In this document: positions 10,641-21,883 of the stretch, one piece after another
How the letters are laid out: each line of letters starts with the position of its first letter
Position numbering within the stretch: the first letter of the stretch is position 1
From: Nicotiana tabacum
Taxonomy: Eukaryota; Streptophyta; Magnoliopsida; Solanales; Solanaceae
Assembly: GCF_000715075.1 (NCBI RefSeq)
Contig: NC_134087.1
Location: 102,153,161-102,217,160 of the forward strand
Length of the DNA: 64,000 nt
Direction: 5' to 3'
Made by a program: the position numbers and the translations under genes
The notes under the pieces: generated by a model
The model's database searches: none
The model's input: only the letters and a program-made list of their open reading frames with translations
Told to the model about the DNA's origin: nothing

Positions 10641-11855
10641 TTTACCTGCAATATACAACTACCATCCCTTTTTCACTAATCACCCCATTGTTTGTTTACA
10701 AATAATTATTATAGAGCAATGATTAACAAAATTACATATATAGAACAGAAATTAAGCTATAGGGAGCCTGAAGTAGGCCCAAAGTGATTTCCAAGCCTCC
10801 AATAATCTCAAATATCCAAAGTTCCATAACCAATTTCATGTCTAGGTGTGTCAGAGTTCCCTAAGGACCTCAAGGATCCCAAGCAGTGCTCACACCCAAA
10901 CTTTCTTCAAACAAAGACTGATTATGTGCAGTGTGGAAGTGTCAGCCCTGATATGCTAGAGTTCAGAGACATCTCAGGGACCTCTAAGCAGTACACATAC
11001 CAGAGGGGCAGGACCTAGTATTCTAGGAGTAAGTGAAAGTGCATAATGGTTTGAAAGAGTTTAAAAGAAAGGTCTTAGGACTGAAAAGAACTTCTGAAAA
11101 CCATTAGTGATAAAACTGTTTGAGGAAAGTGTAAAGGAAAAATTTTCAATTAGAACATGAGTCATAGAACAAACAGTTTTAGGAAGTACTTTGGCAAACA
11201 ACCATCACACAAGGGAAGAGGGGTCGGGAACACAGAGGATACACCTTAATAGAACTCTTAAAGGGGTTCCACAGAATTGGAATGCAGGTCATACAATAAA
11301 GATCACAACAAAAACATGTTGAAGCCATTCTAGGGAGAGTAATTAACTTAGCAGGAGTGATGCATAGCAAGCAAAGACTTAGATGGGCATGATAGGCAAG
11401 TATTAACAGGTGAAGGCATGCTAATTACACAAAGGCAGAGTCTGGGCATGCTAGATAAACAGTAGTCAGTCAAACATGCTTAGTTTCATATATAGACATG
11501 TTAAACAAGATAGCAAACAAGCAAGTAAAGTGGAAACATGCTAATTACAGATTTGAATAGGTAGTATTAGGCATGCTGGGTAAGCAGTAAACAGGGGAAA
11601 GAATGGACTCAAGCCATATGGACTAAAGCAGTAAGTAAACACATAGGTTTTGATTCTTAAAATTAATCAAAAGCATACCTAGTTAAAGAATGAAAAATAC
11701 AAGCGTGAGAAAGGTATTGTGCAATTTCCAGCCTTGGCTTGCAGCCGGCTAGAACAACAGATGTTAGAAGTAGCAAGGAGAGCAGAGAGAGCCTTTTTAG
11801 AGTGTAAAGTGGTAGTTTTGAACTATATGTTCGTGTCTGGAAGTTAAATAAGAGA

Positions 11856-11867
11856 GAGTTTATATAG
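11856..11867 (-). promoter_or_regulatory. TATA box in 3' LTR
   Basis: The minus strand reads CTATATAAACTC, close to the plant consensus, about 2 kb into the LTR. The other LTR keeps it at 38634-38645. Confidence 0.7.
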
Positions 11868-13836
11868 TAATCAAGAGTTAAACAAAATAAGGTAAAGAAT
11901 CAACTATGTGGCAATTAGGGAAATTCACCGAATCAGTCAGTCACATAAAATCAGTAAGTCTTCCTCTTAATTAAGGGATAATCAATCAACGGTAAAAAGA
12001 AGGACATATGTATAAGGAAAGAAATTAAGTAAGACTTAGGTACAAAGTAGGTAATTAAGGGTGAATGAATAGGAGTTTCAATTAAGGAAACAATCAGTAA
12101 GAATCAACAAATAACAAATAAGGTAAGGGAAAACTAATTAAGGCAAGAAGTTCAATCAAACCGAGTAGAGAAGTAAGAATCAAAGGGTTTTCTAAGGAAA
12201 AGAGTTCAAATCAAACCAGAAAAGAACTTCAAAATAGACAAGGGTTCAATCTAAGAGAAAAATCACGTAAAGAGTTAGCAAGTCTTGTAGACAAAAATAA
12301 GGCAAGGAATGAATAGTCAGGATTCAATACATAATTTCAACGAAACAAATTGGTAAATAAAGAAAATGACACTGATTTAGGGAGAAAAATATAGGTTTAT
12401 CATGAACAGCCAAAATGAATATACACATGTAGAATTAGTAGAAAAGTTGGACCAAGAAACTTAGTAGAGGCATATTAGGATAAAATCACAAGGCATATAA
12501 TATGCTAAAGAAAAATCACATGAACTAAAGCGAGGACAAAGTCAGCATACAAGTAACTCAGAAACCAAACAAAAATGTCGAAAAGTTAGGGCTTTTAGTA
12601 TAAACGAGTTAAGGTTAGAACAAATCTTACGAAATTAGTCAAGACACATAAGAAACAGAAGATCAAACACTCAAAACTATCAAACATTTTTTTTGGAAAA
12701 GAAATTTTCGGGAAACTTTAGTTTAGGAAAATGGAAAACCATTTGAAAATCAAAAGATCCTTGTAAAAATCAAAAGGTTTTTTGTAAAAAAAACATATGA
12801 AGTAGGTCCAAACATCTCAGATCTGTACAGATCTAAGAAGTTTATAAGGAAGAAATTAGGGTTTCGAGAAGAGCCACACAGAGGTGAAGAAGCAATCTTC
12901 GACACCCATAGATCTAAGGTGATATAGGAAGATCTTACTCGGAATCAAATCGAAACAGCCTGAAACCAGGCGAGAAAGGGCCATAGATGCAAGCAGACTA
13001 ACCCTGGTTCCTTGAGGACCCTGGAGATGGTGATACTAGTAGAGGAGAGGTCGTTAGAGGCCTGGGGTGGTGAGAAACCACCATGAATAGCCATAGATAA
13101 GTGACGGCGAGGTGCGATTAGGGTTAGCTTTTGAGAGCATTGGAGAGGAAAGAGATTTCAGGGCGGCTGTGTGGGTGAGAATTACCGGGTTTGGGGGGTC
13201 GTTTGGTATAATTTAGGAAAGGGTTAATTGTGGTCGTTGATCTCTATGATCAACAGCCGAGATTTGAATGACATTGGGGCCAAGTCGGGTATTAAGTTTT
13301 GTGTTGGGTAGGTTTAGGTTAAAAATTGGGCTGGGTATTGGGTCAAATTTGAATAAAAAATAGGGCCAGATTTTAAATAGCTAATTTTAATAAATAAATA
13401 ATTTATAAAAATAATAAATGAATACCAAAAATATCCTTGTGTACTAAAATGATTTAAAATAGTTATTTAATATTTTAAAAATATAAAAGACCATTTTATG
13501 CTTAAATAATGTAATTATACATTAGTATGGGCTATTATTGCAAAGATGTGCAATTTAGCCTAAAAATATAAATATAGTTACAAAAAATACACTAAAAATA
13601 TTTAAACACTATGTTGGCATAAATAATGAATTTAGATGGCTAAATCATCACAAAAGTAATTTGAAGGATAATTATTGGATATTTATATAGTAAAAGAGAA
13701 GAAATAAATTGATTTGGAGCTTTTAAAACTATGGAAAAATTATAAAAAAACTTATGCATGCTTATAACTGCATATGTACTATTTTGAAAGTATATATACG
13801 TGTTAAAAATATGTGAGGAAAAATTGGGTATCAACA

Positions 13837-14224
13837 GCTGACCCTCTTTATTCGGGAAGGATGAAAAGGGTTTTCGGGTCTTTGAGCTGCCTACATATCT
13901 CTGGTTTTACAGGAATCAGGCCACGTGTAGTTCTGGATTCATTGGAGGAATATGCCGGTGAAGACACTACAAGAACGGACAGGAGATTTTGGAGTGGATG
14001 CGAGAGTGGTGAATGGTCCAAGTTTGAGATATTTGAAGGAACTGGAGCAAGGTCACTCCTGCTAGGATAGTGGTTGCTTGGTGATCACCTGCAGATAAAG
14101 AGATGCTACGAACCCGTATTTGTGCGAAAATTTAAACATGATGCAGATTCCCTCTGGACCATAAAGTTGTCTTGTGAAATGAAGGGCAGAGCTTAGCTCG
14201 ATTGAAAAGCAAGTAGATAGTACT
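13837..14224 (-). other. 3' untranslated end of Tat element 1
   Basis: No coding sequence. It holds the conserved motif at 13885-13933. The purine run next to the 3' LTR (minus strand AAAGAGGGTCAGC before TGTTGAT) is a weak polypurine tract. Confidence 0.5.
13885..13933 (-). other. Conserved 3'-region motif, copy near 3' LTR
   Basis: The minus strand starts GAACTACACGTGGCC and ends GTAGGCAGCT, 49 bases, matching the motif just after pol at 25941-25989 and in the other Tat element at 62357-62400. Confidence 0.75.
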
Positions 14225-14493
14225 AGGATAGAGCAATATTTATGTAGGGGGGACAATGCTTAGTCCCATGCAAACGTAGAGGTAAGGATTAGCATCATGC
14301 AGACGTGGAGGAAGGGATTAGCCTCATGCAAATATGGATGCAAGGATTAGCCTCATACAAATATGGAGGCAGGGATTAGCCTTATACAAGTATGGAGGCA
14401 AGGATTAGACTCATGCAGATTTGGAGGCAGGGATTAGCCTCATGCAAATATGGAGGCAAGGATTAGCCTCATGCAAATATGGAGGCAAGGATT
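14225..14493. repeat. 29-bp minisatellite, left part
   Basis: About nine copies of a unit starting AAGGATTAGCCTCATGCA and ending TATGGAGGC. The array is cut in mid-unit (GGATT) by the inner element and continues at 24768. Confidence 0.93.
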
Positions 14494-17374
14494 TGTCACG
14501 ACCCCAAATTCCACTGAGGGTCGTGATGGCGCCGGACACCTCTGTCAGGCAAGCCAACTACAATTTACTAGCAATCTCTCATTTTAAATTATTTTGAAAT
14601 CATTTTCTTTAAACAAATAAATAATAAATAATGAACTCCGCTGGATAAAAGAGGGTGTCTTTACAAAATTTAACTACTGAAAAATCCAGTGATCATCCCA
14701 AAACCCGATGTCACAAGTACATGAGCAATTTCTAGGGAATGAAATAAAATACAGTAACTGTCCGGAATACAAGTGGACAGAAATGAAAATACAGTACAAT
14801 ACTCTGAAGGAGACTCTGCTGGATACGGACGTCTCGATAAATGCAACTCACTTAAGTCTCTATATTAACCATGCCGCTATGCCACTAAGTCACTAGCCAC
14901 ATATGAACCTGTGCAATAAAAATGCACAACAAGTGTAGTATGAGTACAAAAACAACGTGTACGCAATGAGTATTCCGTCTAATCTCGAAGAAGTAGAGAC
15001 GAGAGGTCGACTTCGACACTTACTAGTGGTCCAACGATAATATAGTAAAAATGTGAGGAGATCATGAAATTTTATTAAAACAACAATTATAATTCATAAA
15101 GCTAGATAGCAGGTAAACAACTTCCCAATAATAATGAATTTCCAAAGAATTTACTTTTCATTATCTTTATCAATTTATCTCCGGCCAGGAAAGGCAAATG
15201 AGAACATTTATAAATCCCAAGCAACAAGACAAGCATGCGCATATCATGCCGAGGTCGTACGGCCGATCCAACATAAATGTAAAATGTGCACTGCCGAGGT
15301 TCGAAGGGCGCGAACCATAGATGCATCTATTACCCCGCTCGCGAATCATCCATGCAACGCAACATAAAATAAACAAACACCCTTCTCGCGAATCATACAT
15401 GCGACGCAGGTACATATAGAATCACATATTCAAACAGTTAATCAAGACTTCATTAGGGAACAACTATCCAAGGAAAATCCAAATCCTCCCTTTTTTTAAT
15501 GATTTAAGAAAAATGAAGTTTAATCCTTTTAGAAATTCATTTACCAATTTGATAGAATTTAAGCAAGTCAAACCGTCAATAGGATTACAAATATTTCCAA
15601 GTACAATATGCTTTTGGGTCCTAGACTACCCAGACAATAGCATAATAGTAGCTACGCATGGACTCTCGTCACCTCGTGCGTACGTAGCCCCCACAAATAG
15701 GATCACATAACAAATTATTTCACCTATGGGGACAATTCCCTCTTACAAGGTTAGAAAGGAGACTCACCTCGCTCCGAAGATCCATAACCGGCATTCCACG
15801 CTCTTCCGAAGACTCGAATCGATGCACAATACTCCAAAACTAGCCAATAATTATGCAAATCCATTAATATATGTTCAATTACTCATTACAACCCAATTTA
15901 TAACAAATCCTAATCCCAATCAAAAAGTTGACAAAATTGCCCTCGGTCCCACATGCCCGGATTCCTAAATTTTTCGAAGATAAACTTTACCCATAACCTC
16001 ACGAACTCAAATATATAATTTACTCTTAATTTCATACCCAAAATCGTGGTCAAATTCCAAGAATATCAATTTTCTAGGTTTTCCCTCAAACCCCAAGTTT
16101 CTACCCATTTACATGCTAAAACCAATACATAATCGATATATTTAACTCAAGATAGGTGGGGTTAGCTTACCTCGTTGATGATGACGAAAAAGCCCACTTG
16201 AAGCTCTCCAAAATCATCCACACCAAATGAAAAATGGGGAAAAAATGACCATCTCCCGAGTTTAAAAGAATACACTGCCTCCAGAATTTCCGCACCTGCG
16301 GTCACTTGATCGCTTCTGCGGTTCCGCAGGTGCGACCACCTACCCGCTTCTGCGGTTTCTCACCAGTCTGCCCTTTTCTGCTTCTGCGTCCTCTCCGCCG
16401 GAGGTGCGGTCCCACTTCTGCAGTGACCTGACCGCATCTGCGGTCCCAACCTAGCCGTCTATTTCTGCTTCTGCGGCTTGAATGCCGCTTCTGCAGCCCC
16501 GCACCTGCGGCTCTTGCCTCGCAGGTGCGGTTATACCAGCAACCAGCAACTTCAGCCTTCTCCAAAATTTTATTTTCGATCCGTTAACCACCCGGAATCC
16601 ACCCGAGGCCCCCGGACCCAAACCAATCCCAAAACATATTACGGACTTCCTCGAGGCCTCAAATCATATCAAACAATGCTATAACCACGAATCGACCTCC
16701 AATTCAAGCTTTATGAACTTTAAAATTTCAAACTTCTACTTTCGATGTTTAAACCTATCAAATCACATCCGATTGATCTCAAATTTTGCACTCTAGTCAT
16801 GTTTGCCATTACGGACCTACTCCAACTTCCGAAATCAGAATCCGACCCCGATATCAAAAAGTCAACTCTCGGTCAATCTTCTCAAAAACCTTAAATTTTC
16901 TATCTTTAGCCAAATGACTCCAAAATGACATACGGACCTCCATATTCACTTCCGATCATGCTCCCAACTCTAGAATCACCATACGGAGCTACTCCTAGAC
17001 TCGGAATCCCAAACGGACATCGATAACGCTGAAATGCACTTCGACCAAAACTTACGAAATTTCTTCCAAAATGCTAACTTCCACAATAGGCGCCAAAACG
17101 CTCCCGGGTCATCCGAAACCCGATCCAGGCATATGCCCAAGTCCGAAATCATCATATGAACCTGCTGGAACCCTCGAATCTTGATTTCGAGGTCGTTTAC
17201 TAAAAATTCCTATCTTAGCTAATTCTTTCAACTTAAAGCTTCCAAAATGAGAATTCCCTTTCTAAATCAATTCCGACCATGCGTGCAAGTTATAATACCT
17301 GAAATGAAGCTATTCATGGCCCCAAACTGCTGAACGATGTGCTAGAGCTCAAAACGATCAGTCGGGTCGTTACA
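14494..17374 (-). repeat. 3' LTR of LARD-like element
   Basis: Pairs with 21884-24767. Its ends on the minus strand are TGTAACGACCCGA and GGGTCGTGACA. It contains the GCGG-rich tract (16287-16540) and the CTCGCGAATCATACATGC motif. Confidence 0.95.
16287..16540. repeat. GC-rich CTTCTGCGG/GCAGGTGCGG tract
   Basis: Short words CTTCTGCGGT, CCGCAGGTGCG and GCACCTGCGG recur many times in both orientations, so the DNA can fold on itself. The other LTR has it at 23680-23905 with several C-to-T or G-to-A differences. Confidence 0.75.
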
Positions 17375-17390
17375 TTCTCTCCCACTTAAA
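17375..17390 (-). other. Polypurine tract of LARD-like element
   Basis: The minus strand reads TTTAAGTGGGAGAGAA directly before the LTR start TGTAACG. Confidence 0.88.
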
Positions 17391-20300
17391 CATACATTCG
17401 TCCTCGAACATGCTGAGAACCACACTGAAGTGTCTGAAATCACTGTTTAACACCTCATGCACCTTCCCGTGCTACCACAACTTAGTTGAGCACATTAGCT
17501 CGATCAATTTTGAAGATATTCCCTTTTATTCCAGCAAATAAGCCTTAAAGCCCAATTCCAACATCCAAAATTCTATGCCAGGCTTGTTTCCAACATACGC
17601 TCACCATATCAATAACTACACGCAACACCAAGACATGACTGCATACCTTAGTCAGATTCGCACCTTGCACCACTTTACTCACAGGACCACGATAACATTC
17701 TCTGATCAAATCAGTCGAAATTCCACAAATCTGATGCTCCCAATGCACCTCATGATATATATAAGTCTTTCTCTAACTCTTACAATACCACCACGATGGA
17801 AGAGATGTGTAGAAATTCATAACCGACTATCGAATCAACAATTCATTGTGTCTATACTTCTAACAGGAACCATCACCTCATCCTGAACCAAATAATGGTC
17901 TTTGCTCCTTAATATACTTCATATAATCAGATTGCAACGATCCTAATCCAATGATCTCATCTCACCCAGCACGAACTCCTTAGAAATCAGCCACCACGAA
18001 CATGATCAAAATCTCATATGATGCCACCATATGCCAATAGGCTACCAACTCGAACATGATACATAAAGGAAACAAACTCTGAAAAGGAAATCCAATTACC
18101 CCGCTCGCGAATCATACATGCAACGCGGTCAACATAATTGAACAGACATCCCGCTCGTGAATCATACATGCGACACGGGCACACAGCTAATATGAGCTTT
18201 CCTTAGAAAAATAGGAAACAAAACATATAAAAATAGATACGTGGAACTGTACTCAGCATCACGCTGTTGCAGCGCGCAACCCGATCCAAACAACATACCC
18301 ATGGCAGAGTGCCACCCGATCCACACATAAAATTCACATAAGGAGGTACATACCGAGCTAGATTGCTCATCACATCAAACTATCGAATGTCAGTCACCAG
18401 CACGTCAAGTGCATAATACCATCCCTGGGGAGACATATAGCGTTATAAGCTACAAACTCAAGCACAACTAAGGTGCGATATACGGTCTGAATCTCAAGAG
18501 CCATTATGCTTATATAACATCATCTCTACGCAGAATCTCAACATATAAGAAATTCACCAAGCCGTATCACGACTCACACGGCGCAACACATCATTACATG
18601 AAATAGCTGACAACAAAATAACACCCCCACTACTCTTCCATAAGGAGCGCATTGCTGAAATGAACACATCTGGCCTGATATAGAGCCCACATTCACATTT
18701 AGATCCATCTACAGACCTTAAGTTGATTCTAATCGCACTGAACTAAGCTAATAACCTTTCAGAGGTCCATAATAACTCCCCTTCTCTCATAAAACACAAG
18801 AGCAACCATCATAACCTGAGTAATCCTCCACAGTCCACAACCCAATAGACCGAGTGCCCTCCAGGCATTAATTCTCAATTTAACATCATCACCACATTTT
18901 TCATACTTGGTTTAACTCTTCATTCAATCAAGTGACTATAAGCCACACTTATACAACCTTCCCGTGGGATACGCTCCCACAACCTTCCATAACCAATAAC
19001 AGGTCCGTACATCCAAACCATCGGCCTCACTAACGCTGAAAAGCGATCAAGAATCCTTAACCATGATGCAAGGCCTCTTTCACAAAATACCGATCTCAGG
19101 TGACGCTAAAGACAATACCAACTTACCTTAAACATCGAAACTCTTTTCCTTCTCATTCAAGTTCATGACATCTTTGTCAACACCGAACTGCAACCTTGAT
19201 TCTCACTTCAAATCCCATACCACTCACTGCACCCAACATGCCAATATACGATAGAACACATTTTTCATCATAACTTCGGAACCACTAATAGATTAATACT
19301 TTATCATATAAAAACTTTTAACTTCACTCACTTCAGGAGAACCATAGCAACACACAGGTGAATTCTCATAACCGTGGAATATGCAAATCTCTAAGTAGTG
19401 GTCTAAGCCACCATAGCCCTTCCAGGATCCGCCTACACATAACAGGCCATAACCGTAGAATACTTCTGAATAACATCAATTAAGGTGACCAACCGGCCTC
19501 ACTCGTACCGTTACAAATCACTTGCATAACTTGGTCCCGCTGCAGGAACTGATCACTTCCACCAATTTGCCAATTCAACTATGGCTAATCAATCTATTTT
19601 CTTCCAATTTATCCTTGATTGCCTTAGAAATAATAATAACTCCATTCAACATATAATACACGCCATCCACACTCATCCCGAGTGACCTTGAATCACGAGA
19701 CCACGTTGTCTCCAATCCCATGAACTGTTTCATACCTCCCTTGTGCGCACATTCGCATCCTCAACAAGTATGCCCATTCTGTTAATCCCTCTACGAATCC
19801 GAAGTTTTTTCTCATTTTCCTCCCATATGCTACACTACGAGTCAAAACATCATAGAACATTCTGGGCATATTCTCATAATCTACTACAAAAGCTTGATTC
19901 TTAACCGTACTTGTAGGCTCGAAATCATTAGGCACCACACTTTAACTTTTGAATTCACTAGGACCATTGTTGAGAGCCACCTGATCTGACTACACCCCGA
20001 ATATAATAAACTCCATGATTCTTCTAGCACATCCATACCTTCTCAGCGAAGCACCCAGCAGAATCACTTCCCTTGAAACCCACACTTATACAAGGCATAA
20101 ATCTTGAATCCTTCCCTAAGTCTGAGCATGAGCCAATAAGACCAATCATAGCACACCTTTAACAATTCCTTTGCTCAAATTATCACTTATGCTCTTTTCC
20201 CGTAGTTGAAATAACTTACTAATATGCCGACAACTCGAAACCTCACAAGAAGATAACCATACAACCCAATCATAGGCGGTGGAACTCTCTCACTTCGCTT

Positions 20301-21862
20301 GAAGCCACTATTACACAACTCTGAAGTTCACCAGGATTCCTTATCTCTTATTGACATAACCTTGCGCAATCAACCGTCAAAATTCTCGGAATCTTTATGT
20401 AAAGCCCCTTTTTTATACTTGGAATCATCAACCACATTCGCACGACCGATCTCCTTGCTGTATAACCAATAAAATTTTTTGCAGAAGTTTTGCCAATCAT
20501 TCAACTGCCGATCTTCTCACTGGAGATAACCCACCTGTGGAATTTACGTGCCGATGTCTTCCAATGCTACTGCACGGGGTACAATCACTACGACATCAAT
20601 AATACATCCTGAGTCTGAGCTCACTCTCTAGCTGCACAAGTCCATTCACCCCTCGTGGACATCAATTAAATGTGCGGCAACATCCTTCAAATTCAAGGTT
20701 ACGTTGTATCCTTCTTCATTTCAAGTAGGTTATTTCCGTTATATCAAATCTCCTGCTGCATAATAGCCCATACTTCAAATTAGATCCGTAGACCCCAACC
20801 ATCAATCACTAAAATTCCCAAGTCGTTCCAAACTCTCCTTAAGGTGCGTAGTCATCCTAACACAAAGCCCATATGCAACTCTGCCACTCTCCCACTTTGG
20901 CAGAACTCACCCCTCTAATCGACCACTCGACCTTTGCTTCTTATACCTGGCCTTCTAGAAATTTTAACCACCGCCTGACACTCCCCACATGTCCTTCCTC
21001 ATCCTTTGCTGCTCAGTTGTTGCCTTAATAAAATCTATCTTCGTAGAACTTGAACCCACAAATCGCTACTAACTTTAAACCTTTCTGGAGATCATCTTTC
21101 TCGAGTCGTCAACATTAGAAACACCGATTCAATCCTGAACCACCGCACCTCGCGATATCCAACCGTTGTTTCTCTAATATTATTTCACAATACCTTACCC
21201 CAAAGGCGAATTGCAAAAGACCATAGCACCGGCGAACTTAACACATACAATAGAGGACGACGACACTACATTGTAGATAAAAATTCCACCACGCTCGATA
21301 ATACCAAGTCTCGTTTCTCCATCACCCCAAATCTGGATATTCATAAGCCAATTGTTTTTCCTCCACCGGAAACGAAATATCAGGTCTCTGAATCGTGCAC
21401 TGAGTAGACTTCCTTTCAAATTATTCACCGCCCCAACACATAGGAAAGTATCCTACCATCAAGTCAGTACTGTGCGATAACCAATCATGAGCAATCATAG
21501 CGATTTGTGCATAGTCTCAAAGCTCTCAGGAATATTGACACTGAGCTGAGATGACAAGACATCCTCCCGCAAGGCAACGATAATAGACCAATCAACAATA
21601 CCGGGAGAAACATCCCGCACCACATCTTTAGTGCCATTATAATCCTTCAATTCTTGATTTATAACCAGTGGTTCGCATCGCGTAAGATTGAGTAGGAAGG
21701 AAACAAGGGCATAAGCCTCAAGGGATAAAATCGCACGATGAGGAATCAAGAAGGAAAGTACTCCTAACAGCCCTGTAGCCTCCCGAAGATAAGTACAGAC
21801 GTCTCTGTACCGATCTGCAAGACTCTACTAGACTTGCTCATGACTCGTGAGACCTAAGGGAA
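17391..21862 (-). other. Internal region of LARD-like element, no coding sequence
   Basis: 4.5 kb with only short chance frames; I see no protease, RT, integrase or zinc-knuckle motif on either strand. The segment 18100-18181 carries two copies of the CTCGCGAATCATACATGC motif that also occurs in the LTRs. Otherwise nothing is recognisable. Confidence 0.75.
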
Positions 21863-21880
21863 CCTAGTGCTCTGATACCA
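21863..21880 (-). other. Primer binding site (initiator tRNA-Met) of LARD-like element
   Basis: The minus strand reads TGGTATCAGAGCACTAGG, three bases from the LTR end. It fixes the element on the minus strand. Confidence 0.92.
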
Positions 21881-21883
21881 TGT

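Larger units (their letters stand above)
9088..13836 (-). repeat. 3' LTR of Tat element 1 (4749 bp)
   Basis: The plus strand runs from TGTCGCG to GGTATCAACA. It aligns along its length with 35857-40651. Differences are frequent: about ten in the first 105 bases, fewer in many other stretches. It lacks the short tandem duplication seen at 38727 in the other copy. The LTR has no coding capacity and holds a TATA box, a recurrent CCTATAGGCATG motif and a primer-site-like motif at 9182-9192. Confidence 0.95.

Noticed and set aside
16302..16796. Overlapping open frames at 16302-16796 and 23621-24088
   Set aside because: Both lie at the same GC-rich place of the two LTRs, on both strands, and follow composition rather than a protein family.
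19693..21749. Short minus-strand frames inside the LARD-like element as gag or pol remnants
   Set aside because: No zinc knuckle, protease, RT or integrase motif could be found; lengths are as expected by chance.
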